31,248 bases of DNA from an uncultured Alphaproteobacteria bacterium (GCA_938003575.1 CALKYG010000378.1:1-31248); one strand, 5' to 3'; positions 23,378-31,248 are shown, numbered from the stretch's first letter. Translations and numbers: made by a program. Notes: generated by a model not told the origin, from the letters alone.

Positions 23378-24691
23378 ATGGATCATGGGAAAAACGAGTT
23401 TGTCACCAATGCCGACCTCAAGGCGCGCAGGGATGAGGCGTTGCCGGCCGGGTTACCTTCAAAATCAGGGGTTTACGTATCAAAGGCCGAAAATGCCGAA
23501 TTGTGGGACGTCGAGGGCAAACGTTACATCGATTTCATCGGCGGCATCGGAGTCCTGAATGTCGGGCACCGCCACCCCAAGGTCGTCGCCGCCATCAAGA
23601 AGCAGGCTGACGCGTTTCTTCATACCAGCTTCGGCATTGCACAATACGAGGTGTACGTCGAACTCGCCGAACGGCTCAACAAGCTCGCGCCCGGCCCTGC
23701 GAAAAAGAAGACGGCGCTTTTCAATTCCGGCGCCGAGGCGGTCGAAAACGCCGTCAAATTTGCGCGGCGGATCACGGGACGGCCGGGCGTCATCGCTTTT
23801 GAAGGCGCATTCCATGGCCGCACGCTGCTCGCGACGACCCTGACGGGCAAGTCAAAGCCCTACAAGCAGGGGTTCGGGCCTCTCGTTCCGGGCGTCTTTC
23901 ATGCGCCATACCCCGATGCGTATCACGGCGTGTCGGTGAAAACCTGCATTTCTTGCCTTGATCATATTTTCAAGACCGCGATCCCCGTGGAAGAAGTGGC
24001 GGCGATCATCGTCGAGCCTGTCCAGGGCGAAGGCGGCTTCAATCCGGCGCCGCCCGAGTTTCTGCAGCACCTTCGCACCCTGGCGGACCAGAACGGCATC
24101 GTGCTCATCGCCGACGAGATCCAGTCGGGCATGGGCCGCACCGGCAAGATGTTCGCGTTCGAGCATGCGGGCGTCGAACCGGACCTGCTTTGCGTCGCGA
24201 AGTCGATTGCGGCCGGCCTTCCGCTTTCGGCGCTGGTCGGCAAGGCGGACTTGATGGACAAGATCGCCGCCGGCGGCATGGGTTCGACCTATGGCGGAAA
24301 CCCGGTCGCCTGCGCGGCGGCTCTGGCGGTCCTCGACATTTTTGAGGAGGAAAAGCTCCTCGATCGCGCGCAGGTCATCGGCGAAAGGGTTGCGTCAAGC
24401 TGGCGCGCGCTGCAATCGGGAATCGCGAAAGGCCATTTCGGCGATGTCCGCCAGTTCGGCGGCATGATCGCGGTCGAGTGCGTGAAGGACGGCGACCCGA
24501 TGAAGCCGAACGGCGATCTTGCGGGCAGGATCCAGGTCGAGGCGCGGGACCGCGGCCTCATCATGACGACGGCCGGCGCCTATGCGCAATGCCTGCGATG
24601 CCTGACGCCGCTGACAATTCCAGACCGGATGCTTGACGAGGGGCTCGAAATCTTCGCCGAGGCGACCAAGGCCGCCATCGCCGCCGGGTAA
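23378..24691 (+). CDS. gabT: 4-aminobutyrate aminotransferase (GabT-type class III aminotransferase)
   Basis: 437 residues. The enzyme moves the amino group of 4-aminobutyrate (or a similar omega-amine) to 2-oxoglutarate with pyridoxal phosphate. Class III landmarks are intact: FIGGIGVLNVGHRHPKVV, FNSGAEAVENAVKFAR (phosphate-binding SGAEA near 117), FEGAFHGRTLL, the pair IADEIQSG with PLP-contacting Asp246, and the Schiff-base Lys275 in CVAKSIAAGLPLSAL. GSTYGGNPVACAAALAVLD closes the active site from the neighbouring subunit. Sequence style is closest to GabT, though omega-amino substrates such as 5-aminovalerate are possible. No succinate-semialdehyde dehydrogenase is adjacent. An intrinsic terminator follows. 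Confidence 0.9.
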   Translation: MDHGKNEFVTNADLKARRDEALPAGLPSKSGVYVSKAENAELWDVEGKRYIDFIGGIGVLNVGHRHPKVVAAIKKQADAFLHTSFGIAQYEVYVELAERLNKLAPGPAKKKTALFNSGAEAVENAVKFARRITGRPGVIAFEGAFHGRTLLATTLTGKSKPYKQGFGPLVPGVFHAPYPDAYHGVSVKTCISCLDHIFKTAIPVEEVAAIIVEPVQGEGGFNPAPPEFLQHLRTLADQNGIVLIADEIQSGMGRTGKMFAFEHAGVEPDLLCVAKSIAAGLPLSALVGKADLMDKIAAGGMGSTYGGNPVACAAALAVLDIFEEEKLLDRAQVIGERVASSWRALQSGIAKGHFGDVRQFGGMIAVECVKDGDPMKPNGDLAGRIQVEARDRGLIMTTAGAYAQCLRCLTPLTIPDRMLDEGLEIFAEATKAAIAAG

Positions 24692-24716
24692 GGCGGAGCG
24701 ACTGGAGCGTCCGCAG

Positions 24717-24752
24717 ACTCAGGATAGCGTGTGGTCCGGCCCTGAGTTTTTT
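24717..24752 (+). terminator. Rho-independent terminator after gabT
   Basis: ACTCAGG (24717-24723) pairs with CCTGAGT (24741-24747) across a 17-nt loop, followed by a run of T to 24752. It begins 25 nt after the gabT stop. It lies just before the start of the next small gene, which may use read-through or a weak promoter of its own. Confidence 0.75.
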
Positions 24753-24767
24753 CCGGACGGACCCGCC

Positions 24768-24986
24768 ATGCGATCCTTTTTCTTGCTCATTGCAGCGATG
24801 ATAGCGACCCTGTTCGCAGTCTATTTCGCCGTCAGCGTCTACTTTTGTTCAGGGCCGCTGGACGGCGACTTCGGCGGGTGCGCCGCCATGAGCGGAAGCG
24901 ACATCATTCGTTCAGCAACCGCGCAGCTGGCGGCGCTCTGCTGCCTCGTAAGCGTCGCGATTGCTGCGATGCGGCGCCGCCGTTAA
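24768..24986 (+). CDS. Small membrane protein with two predicted helices, unknown
   Basis: 72 residues beginning MRSFFLLIAAMIATLFAVYF. There are two hydrophobic stretches: about 3-27, and 49-67 (ATAQLAALCCLVSVAIAAM). A short polar loop with two cysteines (FCSGPLDGDFGGCAAM) lies between them, and the protein ends in four arginines, which should stay in the cytoplasm. A GGACGGA stretch lies about 7 nt before the ATG. The open frame reaches back into gabT, but the sequence before 24768 overlaps the gabT terminator and is unlikely to be coding. No family is recognised. Moderate support rests on the hydrophobic pattern and ribosome site. Confidence 0.5.
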   Translation: MRSFFLLIAAMIATLFAVYFAVSVYFCSGPLDGDFGGCAAMSGSDIIRSATAQLAALCCLVSVAIAAMRRRR

Positions 24987-25021
24987 CGTCGCGCATCGGC
25001 CGGTCGCCGGCCAAATCGTGG

Positions 25022-25064
25022 TTAATCGGATTTTCCTGTTCGGACGCAGGATTTCACCGATTAA
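25022..25064. promoter_or_regulatory. Long nested inverted repeat upstream of the hybrid kinase gene
   Basis: TTAATCGG (25022-25029) and CCGATTAA (25057-25064) are perfect 8-bp inverted repeats 27 nt apart. Inside them TCCTG (25034-25038) and CAGGA (25047-25051) form a second dyad. The arms are spaced a little over three helical turns apart (35 bp), which fits two bound dimers or a loop-forming regulator. The site lies about 100 nt before the GTG start of the kinase. Function is inference. Confidence 0.4.
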
Positions 25065-25161
25065 GCGGAAATTCAGCATACGCCTCAATCAAGCGTTTAC
25101 GCAGATAGGTAAAATTGCTCCCAACTGAAGCGCGTGTGCTCGCCAGGGGGCTGATACGTTC

Positions 25162-27732
25162 GTGAACAAGCGACTTGCCGCCATTCTGCTCATGGCCTTC
25201 ATTTCCGCGCCGCTCGCGCATGCGGAAGTCATCGGCGCCGATTCCCGTCGGCTGCTCGGCGCTGCGCCGGCGCCGGTTTGGCTCGAACAGTCCGAAGAAA
25301 TCGCCGACAGAATTTACGAGAACGGCTTATTCATCACGGCTGAATCCGAAGCGCGGTTTGAGGAATCAATCTTCGCTGCAAAGGGCGAAACGCGCCTTGA
25401 ACGGATGAACTGGCAGGCGGTCAGCTATCTGGCTCTGGGCTATGAGGAGAAGGCGGAAAGAATGCTTGCCGCCTATGACCAAGAGATTGCAAGAACCGCG
25501 AACGAGCGGCACCGGAAGACGCGGGAGGTTCTGACCGCATACAAACATTCGCTGAAAGGCGACTACAAGCTCGCGGCGACGCAGATATCTGCGCTCCTTC
25601 AAAGGGAGAAAGACCCATTCGTGCGGGCGGTCGGCGCAGCGCTTGGCGCATACGCCTGGACTGACAGCGGCTATCCGAGCAAGGCGTTCGAACTCATCCG
25701 CCAGGGACGCGACGCCGCCGCTGCGCTGCCATACTCTTACCTCCAACAGGCAAGCATTCATGACGCTTGGGCCTACGCATCGCTCGCAGCGGGCGATTTC
25801 GCATCGGCCATTGAGCAGACGCGTCTGTCGCTTGACCTGACGATAGAGGCGGGCGCGCCTGTCGACGGAATCAGCATTCTTTACAACCTTGCGCTCATCG
25901 CTTCGGATCAGGAGGAACATTCAGCGGCGGAGAGGTTCGCCGCCATGGAGCAAGCGCTCGCCCGCAAGACCGGCATTGGCGAGGAGGAGTTCTACGCATC
26001 CTATCTTTGCGCGATGATCGCCGACGCCGCCCGCAACTATCCGAAAGCCGAGGCGTGCGCGCGCGACGCGGTCGCGTCGCCGGATGTGATCGAGGACTAC
26101 AGGGCAAGCGCGAAGGGACTGCTCGCGGGCGCGCTCGCAAAGAACGGCAGGGCGCGGGAAGCGCGGCGACTTCTTGAAGAGATCCGCGCGCAAGTGAACC
26201 CGCAAACCGCGCCGCGCGACGCGATCGCACTCAAGCGCATCGAGTCTGAAGTATTGTTCGCCGAAGGCGATTTCGACGGCGCGATGCGTGAATTCGAAGC
26301 TTTCAACCGGGCGATGGAGCGGCTGCTGGAGGCGAACTTCAACGACGGGGTGCGCGAACTGCGCGCCGGCCTTGAAAGCGATCTCGCGGCGGAACGCGTT
26401 CGATCGGAAGCAAGCGCCAAGGACGCCGCCTTCATGTCCGAACGCGTCCGCTCTCAACGGCTGCTTCTAGGGCTCGCGGTCGCCTTGATCGCCGGCGGCG
26501 TCTTCGCGCTGGTCTCGCATCGCAGGAACTCAAGGAAGCTCGCCGCCGCGATGCATGCCGCCGAGGCGGCAAACCGGGCCAAGACAGACTTCATAGCGTC
26601 GATGAGCCATGAACTGCGGACGCCTCTCAACGGCGTTCTCGGCATGGCGCAGGCGTTGGCGAGTGAAACCTTGACCGACGAGCAGCACGATCGGGTCGAA
26701 ACAATCCTTGAATCCGGCAGGTCCCTGCTGGCGCTGCTCAACGACGTGCTGGATTTGTCGAAGATTGAGGCGGGCCGTCTCGAGATCGCGCCGGTCGACG
26801 GCGACCTAGATCTTCTCATTCGCCGGGTGGTCGATCTTTTTGGGCCGCTGGCGGCCGAGAAGGGCGACATCATCGAATATGCTTTCGATCCGGATGCGCC
26901 GCGACGGTTGAAATTCGATCCTGTCCGCGTCCGCCAATGTGTGGCGAATCTCGTTTCGAACGCCGTGAAGTTCACTGAGAACGGCGAAATCCACATTGAT
27001 GTCACGGCGCATGAGGACGCAGGACGCGTCGCGGTTACGATCCGGGTTGCTGACGCCGGGATCGGCATGAGCAAAGACGCGATGGCGGAACTCTTCAAAC
27101 CCTATTCTCAGGGCGACGCTTCGATCGCCCGCAAATACGGCGGCACGGGGCTCGGCCTTGCGATCGCGAGGCGCATAGCGCGCATGATGGACGGCGACAT
27201 CAGCGCGGAAAGCGAGGAGGGCGCCGGTACGACGATGACGCTCACTTTCATCGCCGACGAGGCGGAATTTACAACCTCAACGCCGGAACAGGACCTTCCT
27301 GAACGACTGCCGGCGTCCGACCGGGGATCGTTGGCCGGCGAGACGGTGTTGATCGTTGACGACATCCTTGTGAACCGCCAGGTCGCCAGACTTTTCCTGA
27401 AACCGTTCGGCGCGACAATCATAGAAGCGGCCAGCGGCGAGGAAGCGCTCAATTACATCAGCTGCAACAAGGTCGATCTCGTGCTGCTCGACGTGAGAAT
27501 GCCGGGCGTTGACGGCTATGAAACAGCAAGGCGCATCCGGGCGATGGAATCGGAGGCGGCCAACGTGCCGATCGTCGCCATGACCGCCGGCGTCATGGAG
27601 GGCGACCGCGAACGGTGCCTCGCGGCTGGCATGGACGGATTCGCGATGAAGCCGCTTGACCTGCGAAATCTCGCAAGCGCGATTGCGCTCGCTGTCGAAC
27701 GCCGAAGATTCAGGCGGAAGCCCGCCGCCTGA
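25162..27732 (+). CDS. Hybrid histidine kinase with a periplasmic TPR-like sensor, HisKA, HATPase and receiver domains
   Basis: 856 residues. A signal peptide (about 1-21) leads to a large helical, TPR-like region (about 75-400) predicted to be periplasmic, then a coiled stretch and one membrane helix (about 434-451). The cytoplasmic part has the HisKA motif FIASMSHELRTPLNGVLG with phospho-accepting His483. The HATPase follows with the N box NLVSNAVKFTENG, G1 DAGIGMSKD and G2 YGGTGLGLAIARRIARMMDG. The C-terminal receiver (about 728-845) has acidic residues in IVDDILVN, acceptor Asp777 in LLDVRMPG and Lys830 in FAMKPLD. No HPt domain is fused and no partner regulator is adjacent, so output must pass to a distant HPt. 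The GTG start has AGGGGG about 13 nt upstream. All catalytic motifs are intact. Confidence 0.92.
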   Translation: MNKRLAAILLMAFISAPLAHAEVIGADSRRLLGAAPAPVWLEQSEEIADRIYENGLFITAESEARFEESIFAAKGETRLERMNWQAVSYLALGYEEKAERMLAAYDQEIARTANERHRKTREVLTAYKHSLKGDYKLAATQISALLQREKDPFVRAVGAALGAYAWTDSGYPSKAFELIRQGRDAAAALPYSYLQQASIHDAWAYASLAAGDFASAIEQTRLSLDLTIEAGAPVDGISILYNLALIASDQEEHSAAERFAAMEQALARKTGIGEEEFYASYLCAMIADAARNYPKAEACARDAVASPDVIEDYRASAKGLLAGALAKNGRAREARRLLEEIRAQVNPQTAPRDAIALKRIESEVLFAEGDFDGAMREFEAFNRAMERLLEANFNDGVRELRAGLESDLAAERVRSEASAKDAAFMSERVRSQRLLLGLAVALIAGGVFALVSHRRNSRKLAAAMHAAEAANRAKTDFIASMSHELRTPLNGVLGMAQALASETLTDEQHDRVETILESGRSLLALLNDVLDLSKIEAGRLEIAPVDGDLDLLIRRVVDLFGPLAAEKGDIIEYAFDPDAPRRLKFDPVRVRQCVANLVSNAVKFTENGEIHIDVTAHEDAGRVAVTIRVADAGIGMSKDAMAELFKPYSQGDASIARKYGGTGLGLAIARRIARMMDGDISAESEEGAGTTMTLTFIADEAEFTTSTPEQDLPERLPASDRGSLAGETVLIVDDILVNRQVARLFLKPFGATIIEAASGEEALNYISCNKVDLVLLDVRMPGVDGYETARRIRAMESEAANVPIVAMTAGVMEGDRERCLAAGMDGFAMKPLDLRNLASAIALAVERRRFRRKPAA

Positions 27733-27739
27733 GTGGCGG
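27725..27739. other. Short hairpin across the convergent stops of the kinase and N-acetyltransferase genes
   Basis: CCGCC, five bases, GGCGG flank the TGA stop of the hybrid kinase and end just before the stop of the convergent gene. The symmetry could end transcription from both sides, but there is no T-run. Weak support only. Confidence 0.25.
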
Positions 27740-28567
27740 TCAACGGCCGGCTAGCGGGTCTTTGCCGGCGAATATCTCTGCGTGACGCGATTCGATTTGG
27801 GGCCAGAGGCGCGCCGCTTCCGGGAAGTCAATTCCGAACTCATCCCGAAGCGCGGCGACATACTCCTCTGCGGAATTGACGAGCGATCGCCGGTCGGCGT
27901 TTAACGTGAGCCGCCGCAAAACGCGCCCCCGAAGCGACAGATGTTCCGCGCCCCGCCATCTCTGCACGACGGCGTTCTGAACGAACGGAGAGGAGGGATC
28001 CGTTTGCAGGAAGGCGCAGTGCCTTTCGAGCAGGCTTTCGTCCCCGACGGCGGGATTGAAATCAAATTTCGGACCCCCGGTTCGGGGATCGTTCGCATAG
28101 CGCCACCAGCCGTCCCCGACCGGGGTCAGGTTTCCCTGAAGCGGGTGCCCGTCCGCCGCGCCTTCGCGCAGCGGGACCGGATCAATCAGTCCGTCGCCGA
28201 AGCCGACGTCGCCGACCCACGGTTCGCCGTCGATGTCGACGAGGAGAACGAGGTGATTGCCGACAACCGTGTCGCCGCTGACGTCGCGCGTGACGCCGCC
28301 TGCCAGAAACTTAACGTCGAAACCGATCGCACGCAGCGCCCAACCCAAGAGGCCGTTCATCTCATAGCACCAGCCGCCCCGGCGCCGCGTCACGATCTTT
28401 TCAAAAACAGTTTTCGCGTCGCGGGTGACGGGGGCCCCAAGCTGAACGTCCAGGTTTTCGTAGGGGATATTCTGTGCGTGGGCGCGATGCAGCGCCTTGA
28501 AGGTGGCGAGATCGCGCCGCACGCCGCCGTCGTGACCGATGCGCTCGAGATAATCCTGAAGCTTCAT
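27740..28567 (-). CDS. Arylamine N-acetyltransferase
   Basis: 275 residues, the normal NAT length. The enzyme transfers acetyl groups from acetyl-CoA to arylamines, hydrazines or related acceptors. The catalytic triad is intact: Cys67 in RGGWCYEMN, His105 in GNHLVLLV and Asp120 in VGDVGFGD. The N-terminal helical bundle has LHRAHAQNIPYENLDV, the usual contact segment near the active site. The ATG at 28567 fits family N-termini, though its ribosome site is weak. It converges on the hybrid kinase and diverges from the SDR across 86 nt. Close paralogues act in polyketide release (amide synthases), but no polyketide genes are seen here. Confidence 0.92.
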   Translation of the reverse strand: MKLQDYLERIGHDGGVRRDLATFKALHRAHAQNIPYENLDVQLGAPVTRDAKTVFEKIVTRRRGGWCYEMNGLLGWALRAIGFDVKFLAGGVTRDVSGDTVVGNHLVLLVDIDGEPWVGDVGFGDGLIDPVPLREGAADGHPLQGNLTPVGDGWWRYANDPRTGGPKFDFNPAVGDESLLERHCAFLQTDPSSPFVQNAVVQRWRGAEHLSLRGRVLRRLTLNADRRSLVNSAEEYVAALRDEFGIDFPEAARLWPQIESRHAEIFAGKDPLAGR

Positions 28568-28653
28568 GTCCGTCGCCCGTTTCCATCTACGGCCCCTGTA
28601 GTAGACTTCAAGCCGGAGCGCGAGCGGCGCCGGATAAAAAAAGGAAATTTGCG

Positions 28654-29658
28654 ATGAGTAATGACCGTGCCCTGAACCGGCGGGCCCTTCTTGGCGGCGC
28701 GGCGGCGATCGGCTGTGCGGCTGCGGCGGCGGGCGCCGCCAGGGCTGCGGCTGATGCGGCCGATCTTTCCGGCAAGTCAGTGCTGATCACGGGATCAAGC
28801 TCCGGATTCGGCCGCCTCTCGGCGCTGCATTTTGCGCGCTGCGGCGCCAATGTGATTGCGTCGATGCGCAATCTGAAGGGCGGCAGGCGCCCAGAAGCGG
28901 TGGAGCTTGCGGACATCGCTTCACAGGAAAAGCTGAAGCTCTCAGTCGTCGAAATCGACGTCACCAGGGATGATCAGGTCGCCTCGGGCGTGTCCGCGGC
29001 GGAAAAAATCGCCGGCGGGGCGCTCGATGCGGTGCTTAACAATGCCGGGATCGGGCTCGCCGGGCCGGTTGAGTTCTATGATATGGAAAACCTTCACCGC
29101 GCCTTTGATGTCAACCTGTTCGGCTATCAGCGCGTTGCGCGCGCCGCCCTGCCGAAGATGCGGGCGCGCCGGGAGGGCTTGCTGGTCCAGGTTTCGTCGC
29201 AGCTGGGCCGATTGGTTCTGCCCAATATCGGCGCTTATTGCGCGACGAAGTTCGCCGGGGAAGCAATGTTCGAGGCGATGGCGTATGAACTTGCGCCGTT
29301 CGGCGTGGAAGTGACCATCATTCAGCCGGGCGGCTATCCGACGAAGATCTGGCAGAACGGCGCCCAATATTTGAACGAGCTTCTCGATAGCGTCGACGCC
29401 GAGCGCAAGGATGCTTACGCCGGTCACCTCGAGATGGCGCGCGGCCTGCTGAACGGACAAAATCAGACGGATGCGATGGACGTGCCGCGCGCGATCGCCG
29501 AGATCATCGCCCTTCAGCCCGGCAAAAGACCGCTTCGAAAGCCGGTTCATCCGAACACGCAGGCGTCGGACGCGCTGAACGCCGCGCATAGCCAGGTGCA
29601 GGCCGCCGTGCTTGGGCAGGGCCGGTACAAGACCTGGCATGATGCGGTGAGCGACTAG
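28654..29658 (+). CDS. Short-chain dehydrogenase/reductase with a Tat-type signal sequence
   Basis: 334 residues. The N-terminus has a twin-arginine-like signal (NRRALLGGAAAIG, then a long alanine-rich hydrophobic run to about residue 33). A classical SDR Rossmann domain follows: cofactor motif TGSSSGFG (46-53), NNAG (129-132), and the catalytic Ser181/182, Tyr195 and Lys199 in VSSQ...YCATK. IIQPGGYPTKIW is the usual substrate-loop region. SDRs reduce or oxidise carbonyls with NAD(P); substrate is unknown. A Tat signal would carry a folded, cofactor-loaded enzyme to the periplasm, which is unusual because NAD(P) is cytoplasmic. GGAAA precedes the ATG by about 7 nt. Its TAG overlaps the stop of the convergent MFS gene in CTAG. 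Confidence 0.87.
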   Translation: MSNDRALNRRALLGGAAAIGCAAAAAGAARAAADAADLSGKSVLITGSSSGFGRLSALHFARCGANVIASMRNLKGGRRPEAVELADIASQEKLKLSVVEIDVTRDDQVASGVSAAEKIAGGALDAVLNNAGIGLAGPVEFYDMENLHRAFDVNLFGYQRVARAALPKMRARREGLLVQVSSQLGRLVLPNIGAYCATKFAGEAMFEAMAYELAPFGVEVTIIQPGGYPTKIWQNGAQYLNELLDSVDAERKDAYAGHLEMARGLLNGQNQTDAMDVPRAIAEIIALQPGKRPLRKPVHPNTQASDALNAAHSQVQAAVLGQGRYKTWHDAVSD

Positions 29659-30953
29659 GCCGGCGGCGCAATTTGCGGTTCGAGCCGTTCAGGTTCCGAT
29701 GTGAGGATCTTCGGCTCTTCAAATCGGTCGGCCTTCGCCATGCGTGGAAACAACCGGAACCAGGAAAGGCCGGCCGCCATGGCGACTACGCCTCCCAAGA
29801 CGACCGCGCCGACGGGACCGAGAAAGCGGGCGGCGACGCCGGATTCAAATTCGCCGAGCTCATTCGACGCGGAAATGAACATGAAGGAAACTGACGCGAC
29901 GCGGCCGCGCATTTCGTCAGGCGTTGCGAACTGGATGAGCGCCTGGCGCACATAGACGGAGACCATGTCCGCCGCGCCGGTGACCGCAAGCGCCGCCATC
30001 GACAGCCAAAACGACGTCGACAAGCCGAAAGCAAGCGTTGCGGCGCCGTAGATGACGATCGACCACAGCATCCATGGCCCGACGCGCCGTTCGAGAGGCC
30101 TGACTGCGAGGATGAGCGCGACGACGGCGGCGCCGAAGGCCGGCGCAGCGCGAAGGAGGCCGAGCCCGCCCGCGCCAGCATTCAGAATGTCGCGCGCGAA
30201 TACGGGAAGAAGCGCGGTCGCTCCAGCAAAAAAGACGACGACGAGATCGAGAAGGATGGCGCCGAGGACAATCCTGTTATCGCGCACATAGCGCAGGCCT
30301 TCGAGCGCCATTTTCCATCCGCGCGCATTTGCGACCGGCTGCTGTCTTGGCGTCCTCGCCAGTGAAATCGATATGATGGCGCCGACGACCATTGCGGTGC
30401 TGACCGCATAAACGACATCGCCGCCGATCGCGTAGAGCAGGCCGCCGATCGCAGGGCCGGTGACGGCGGACACCTGAAAGCCGAGCGAGTTCCATGCAAT
30501 CGCGCTCGCAAGTTCGTCGCGAGGTACGAGCGTCGGATAGAGCGCATTGCTCGCCGCAGGGGCGAAAGCGTTCACGGCGCCCATGACCACCGCCATGGAA
30601 AAGACGATGGGCAGGGCGATGTCCGTGGGCATATGGACGCTGGCGATGAGGGCGAGACCCGCGATGACGCGTCCGCAATTGCTCACGATCAGTATTGTCT
30701 TGCGGTCGAATCGGTCGGCCGCCTGACCGCCGACAAGGGAAAGAAGCAGCACCGGCAGGAATTGCGCAAGCCCGACGAGACCGAGCACGAAGGCGGACTC
30801 CTCGACGCTTCGCGTCTGGCGCGCAAGGTCGTAGACCTGCCACCCGATCGCGACCGCCTGCATCTGGCGCGAGCCGGACAGCAATTGCCGCATCACCCAA
30901 TAAAGGGCGTAAGAGCGGTGGCGGAATACGCGGATTGAAGGGGCGAGGGACAT
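29655..30953 (-). CDS. MFS transporter of the EntS-like exporter group
   Basis: 432 residues, strongly hydrophobic, with about 11-12 predicted membrane helices. Landmarks include YALYWVMRQLLSGSRQMQAVAIGWQVYDL in helix 1, the MFS loop GGQAADRFDRKTILI (the GxxxDRxxRR-like motif between helices 2 and 3), FAPAASNALYPTLVPRDELASAIAWNS and YVRQALIQFATPDEMRGRVASV. This matches the MFS_3/EntS-like group that exports siderophores and other small molecules, but no siderophore genes are nearby. The ATG at 30953 lacks a strong ribosome site. It ends in a CTAG shared with the SDR gene; the two are convergent, so not an operon. The substrate is unknown. Confidence 0.9.
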   Translation of the reverse strand: MSLAPSIRVFRHRSYALYWVMRQLLSGSRQMQAVAIGWQVYDLARQTRSVEESAFVLGLVGLAQFLPVLLLSLVGGQAADRFDRKTILIVSNCGRVIAGLALIASVHMPTDIALPIVFSMAVVMGAVNAFAPAASNALYPTLVPRDELASAIAWNSLGFQVSAVTGPAIGGLLYAIGGDVVYAVSTAMVVGAIISISLARTPRQQPVANARGWKMALEGLRYVRDNRIVLGAILLDLVVVFFAGATALLPVFARDILNAGAGGLGLLRAAPAFGAAVVALILAVRPLERRVGPWMLWSIVIYGAATLAFGLSTSFWLSMAALAVTGAADMVSVYVRQALIQFATPDEMRGRVASVSFMFISASNELGEFESGVAARFLGPVGAVVLGGVVAMAAGLSWFRLFPRMAKADRFEEPKILTSEPERLEPQIAPPA

Positions 30954-31248
30954 GAGCAGGCCGACCGCCTATAGGGCAGGTCAGGCGCCTTGGCTATCGG
31001 CCGGCGCGCCTTGGGAGGGTGAGCGCCAGGCCGGTTTTCGCGCCCCTGTAACCGACGCCGTCGGGCCTGACGTCGACCGGGCGGTTTTTATAACGGACCG
31101 CGAATTCTCCGGCAGGTTGATTGTCCGCCTGCGGAGCGCCTGCCGGCGCGGGATTTTTGTGAAATCTTCTGCTGGCGCAGACGGCGCGCGGAACGGCGTT
31201 AACGACGATTTTTGAAAAAAATCTTCAGCATTGATTTCGTTCGCGGAT
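30954..31248. other. Right-edge non-coding stretch, no supportable gene
   Basis: A plus-strand open frame of 87 codons starts at 30952 in the same CATG that supplies the MFS start, but it lacks a ribosome site, recognisable motifs or a protein-like composition. The region holds a GCGGT/ACCGC dyad near 31080-31103. Near its end is an A/T-rich hairpin GATTTTT-GAA-AAAAATC (31207-31223). It may be the promoter region of the MFS gene and of a gene beyond the window. Confidence 0.4.

Noticed and set aside
30952..31215. 87-codon plus-strand open frame at the right edge
   Set aside because: No ribosome site, no recognisable motif and an irregular composition. It starts only because the MFS start lies in a CATG palindrome.
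1..31248. CRISPR arrays, tRNA or rRNA genes, insertion sequences, prophage or toxin-antitoxin genes
   Set aside because: Read through on both strands, no regularly spaced repeats, tRNA-like cloverleaf, transposase or integrase motifs were found.

Overview
The window is a compact, GC-rich chromosomal stretch from an alphaproteobacterium, most likely a Caulobacterales, Hyphomonadaceae or Parvularculaceae-type organism (inference). The strongest clues are the flbT-flaF-flagellin locus, the recG / sdhE-mfd neighbourhood, and a PopA/PleD-like protein with a degenerate GGDEF domain. I see no transposase, prophage, CRISPR array, tRNA or rRNA. Nearly all of the sequence is explained by about 28 ordinary protein genes.

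Layout. 1-1734 (minus): a DUF3089 hydrolase-like protein followed by galU, which runs off the left edge. 1884-10047: a DUF502 membrane protein, then recG (minus) diverging from sdhE and mfd (plus), then a three-domain PopA-like response regulator (minus). 10089-13649: a TPR plus M15 peptidase protein (minus), then a histidine phosphatase and an unknown membrane protein (plus). 13870-17689: a small SnoaL/DUF4440-like lipoprotein, then a tight minus-strand cassette of a 2OG-Fe(II) oxygenase, a GNAT acetyltransferase and a PYROXD2-type FAD oxidoreductase joined by 4-nt overlaps. 17804-20132: flbT, flaF, a good sigma-54 promoter, flagellin, a FlaG-like gene and a strong intrinsic terminator. 20162-23128: a membrane-anchored LuxR-type regulator with a DUF4199 membrane protein, an acetolactate-synthase-like ThDP enzyme and a small helical protein. 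23378-24986: a GabT-type aminotransferase with its own terminator and a 72-residue membrane protein. 25162-30953: a hybrid histidine kinase with a TPR-like sensor, an arylamine N-acetyltransferase, a Tat-signal SDR and an MFS exporter.

How they fit together. RecG and Mfd are DNA-repair and replication/transcription-conflict enzymes, and SdhE matures succinate dehydrogenase. The flagellar block combines a flagellin with its two dedicated post-transcriptional/export factors and a RpoN promoter. The PopA-like protein and the hybrid kinase are candidate regulators. The rest looks like accessory metabolism and envelope functions.

No clearly new multi-gene defence or mobile system was found. The most unusual items are: the PopA-like protein, which keeps the c-di-GMP I-site but has lost the GGDEF active site; the overlapping oxygenase/acetyltransferase/oxidoreductase cassette; a DUF3089 protein without its nucleophile serine; tandem hairpins next to the membrane LuxR regulator; and three convergent gene pairs whose stop codons share one CTAG palindrome.
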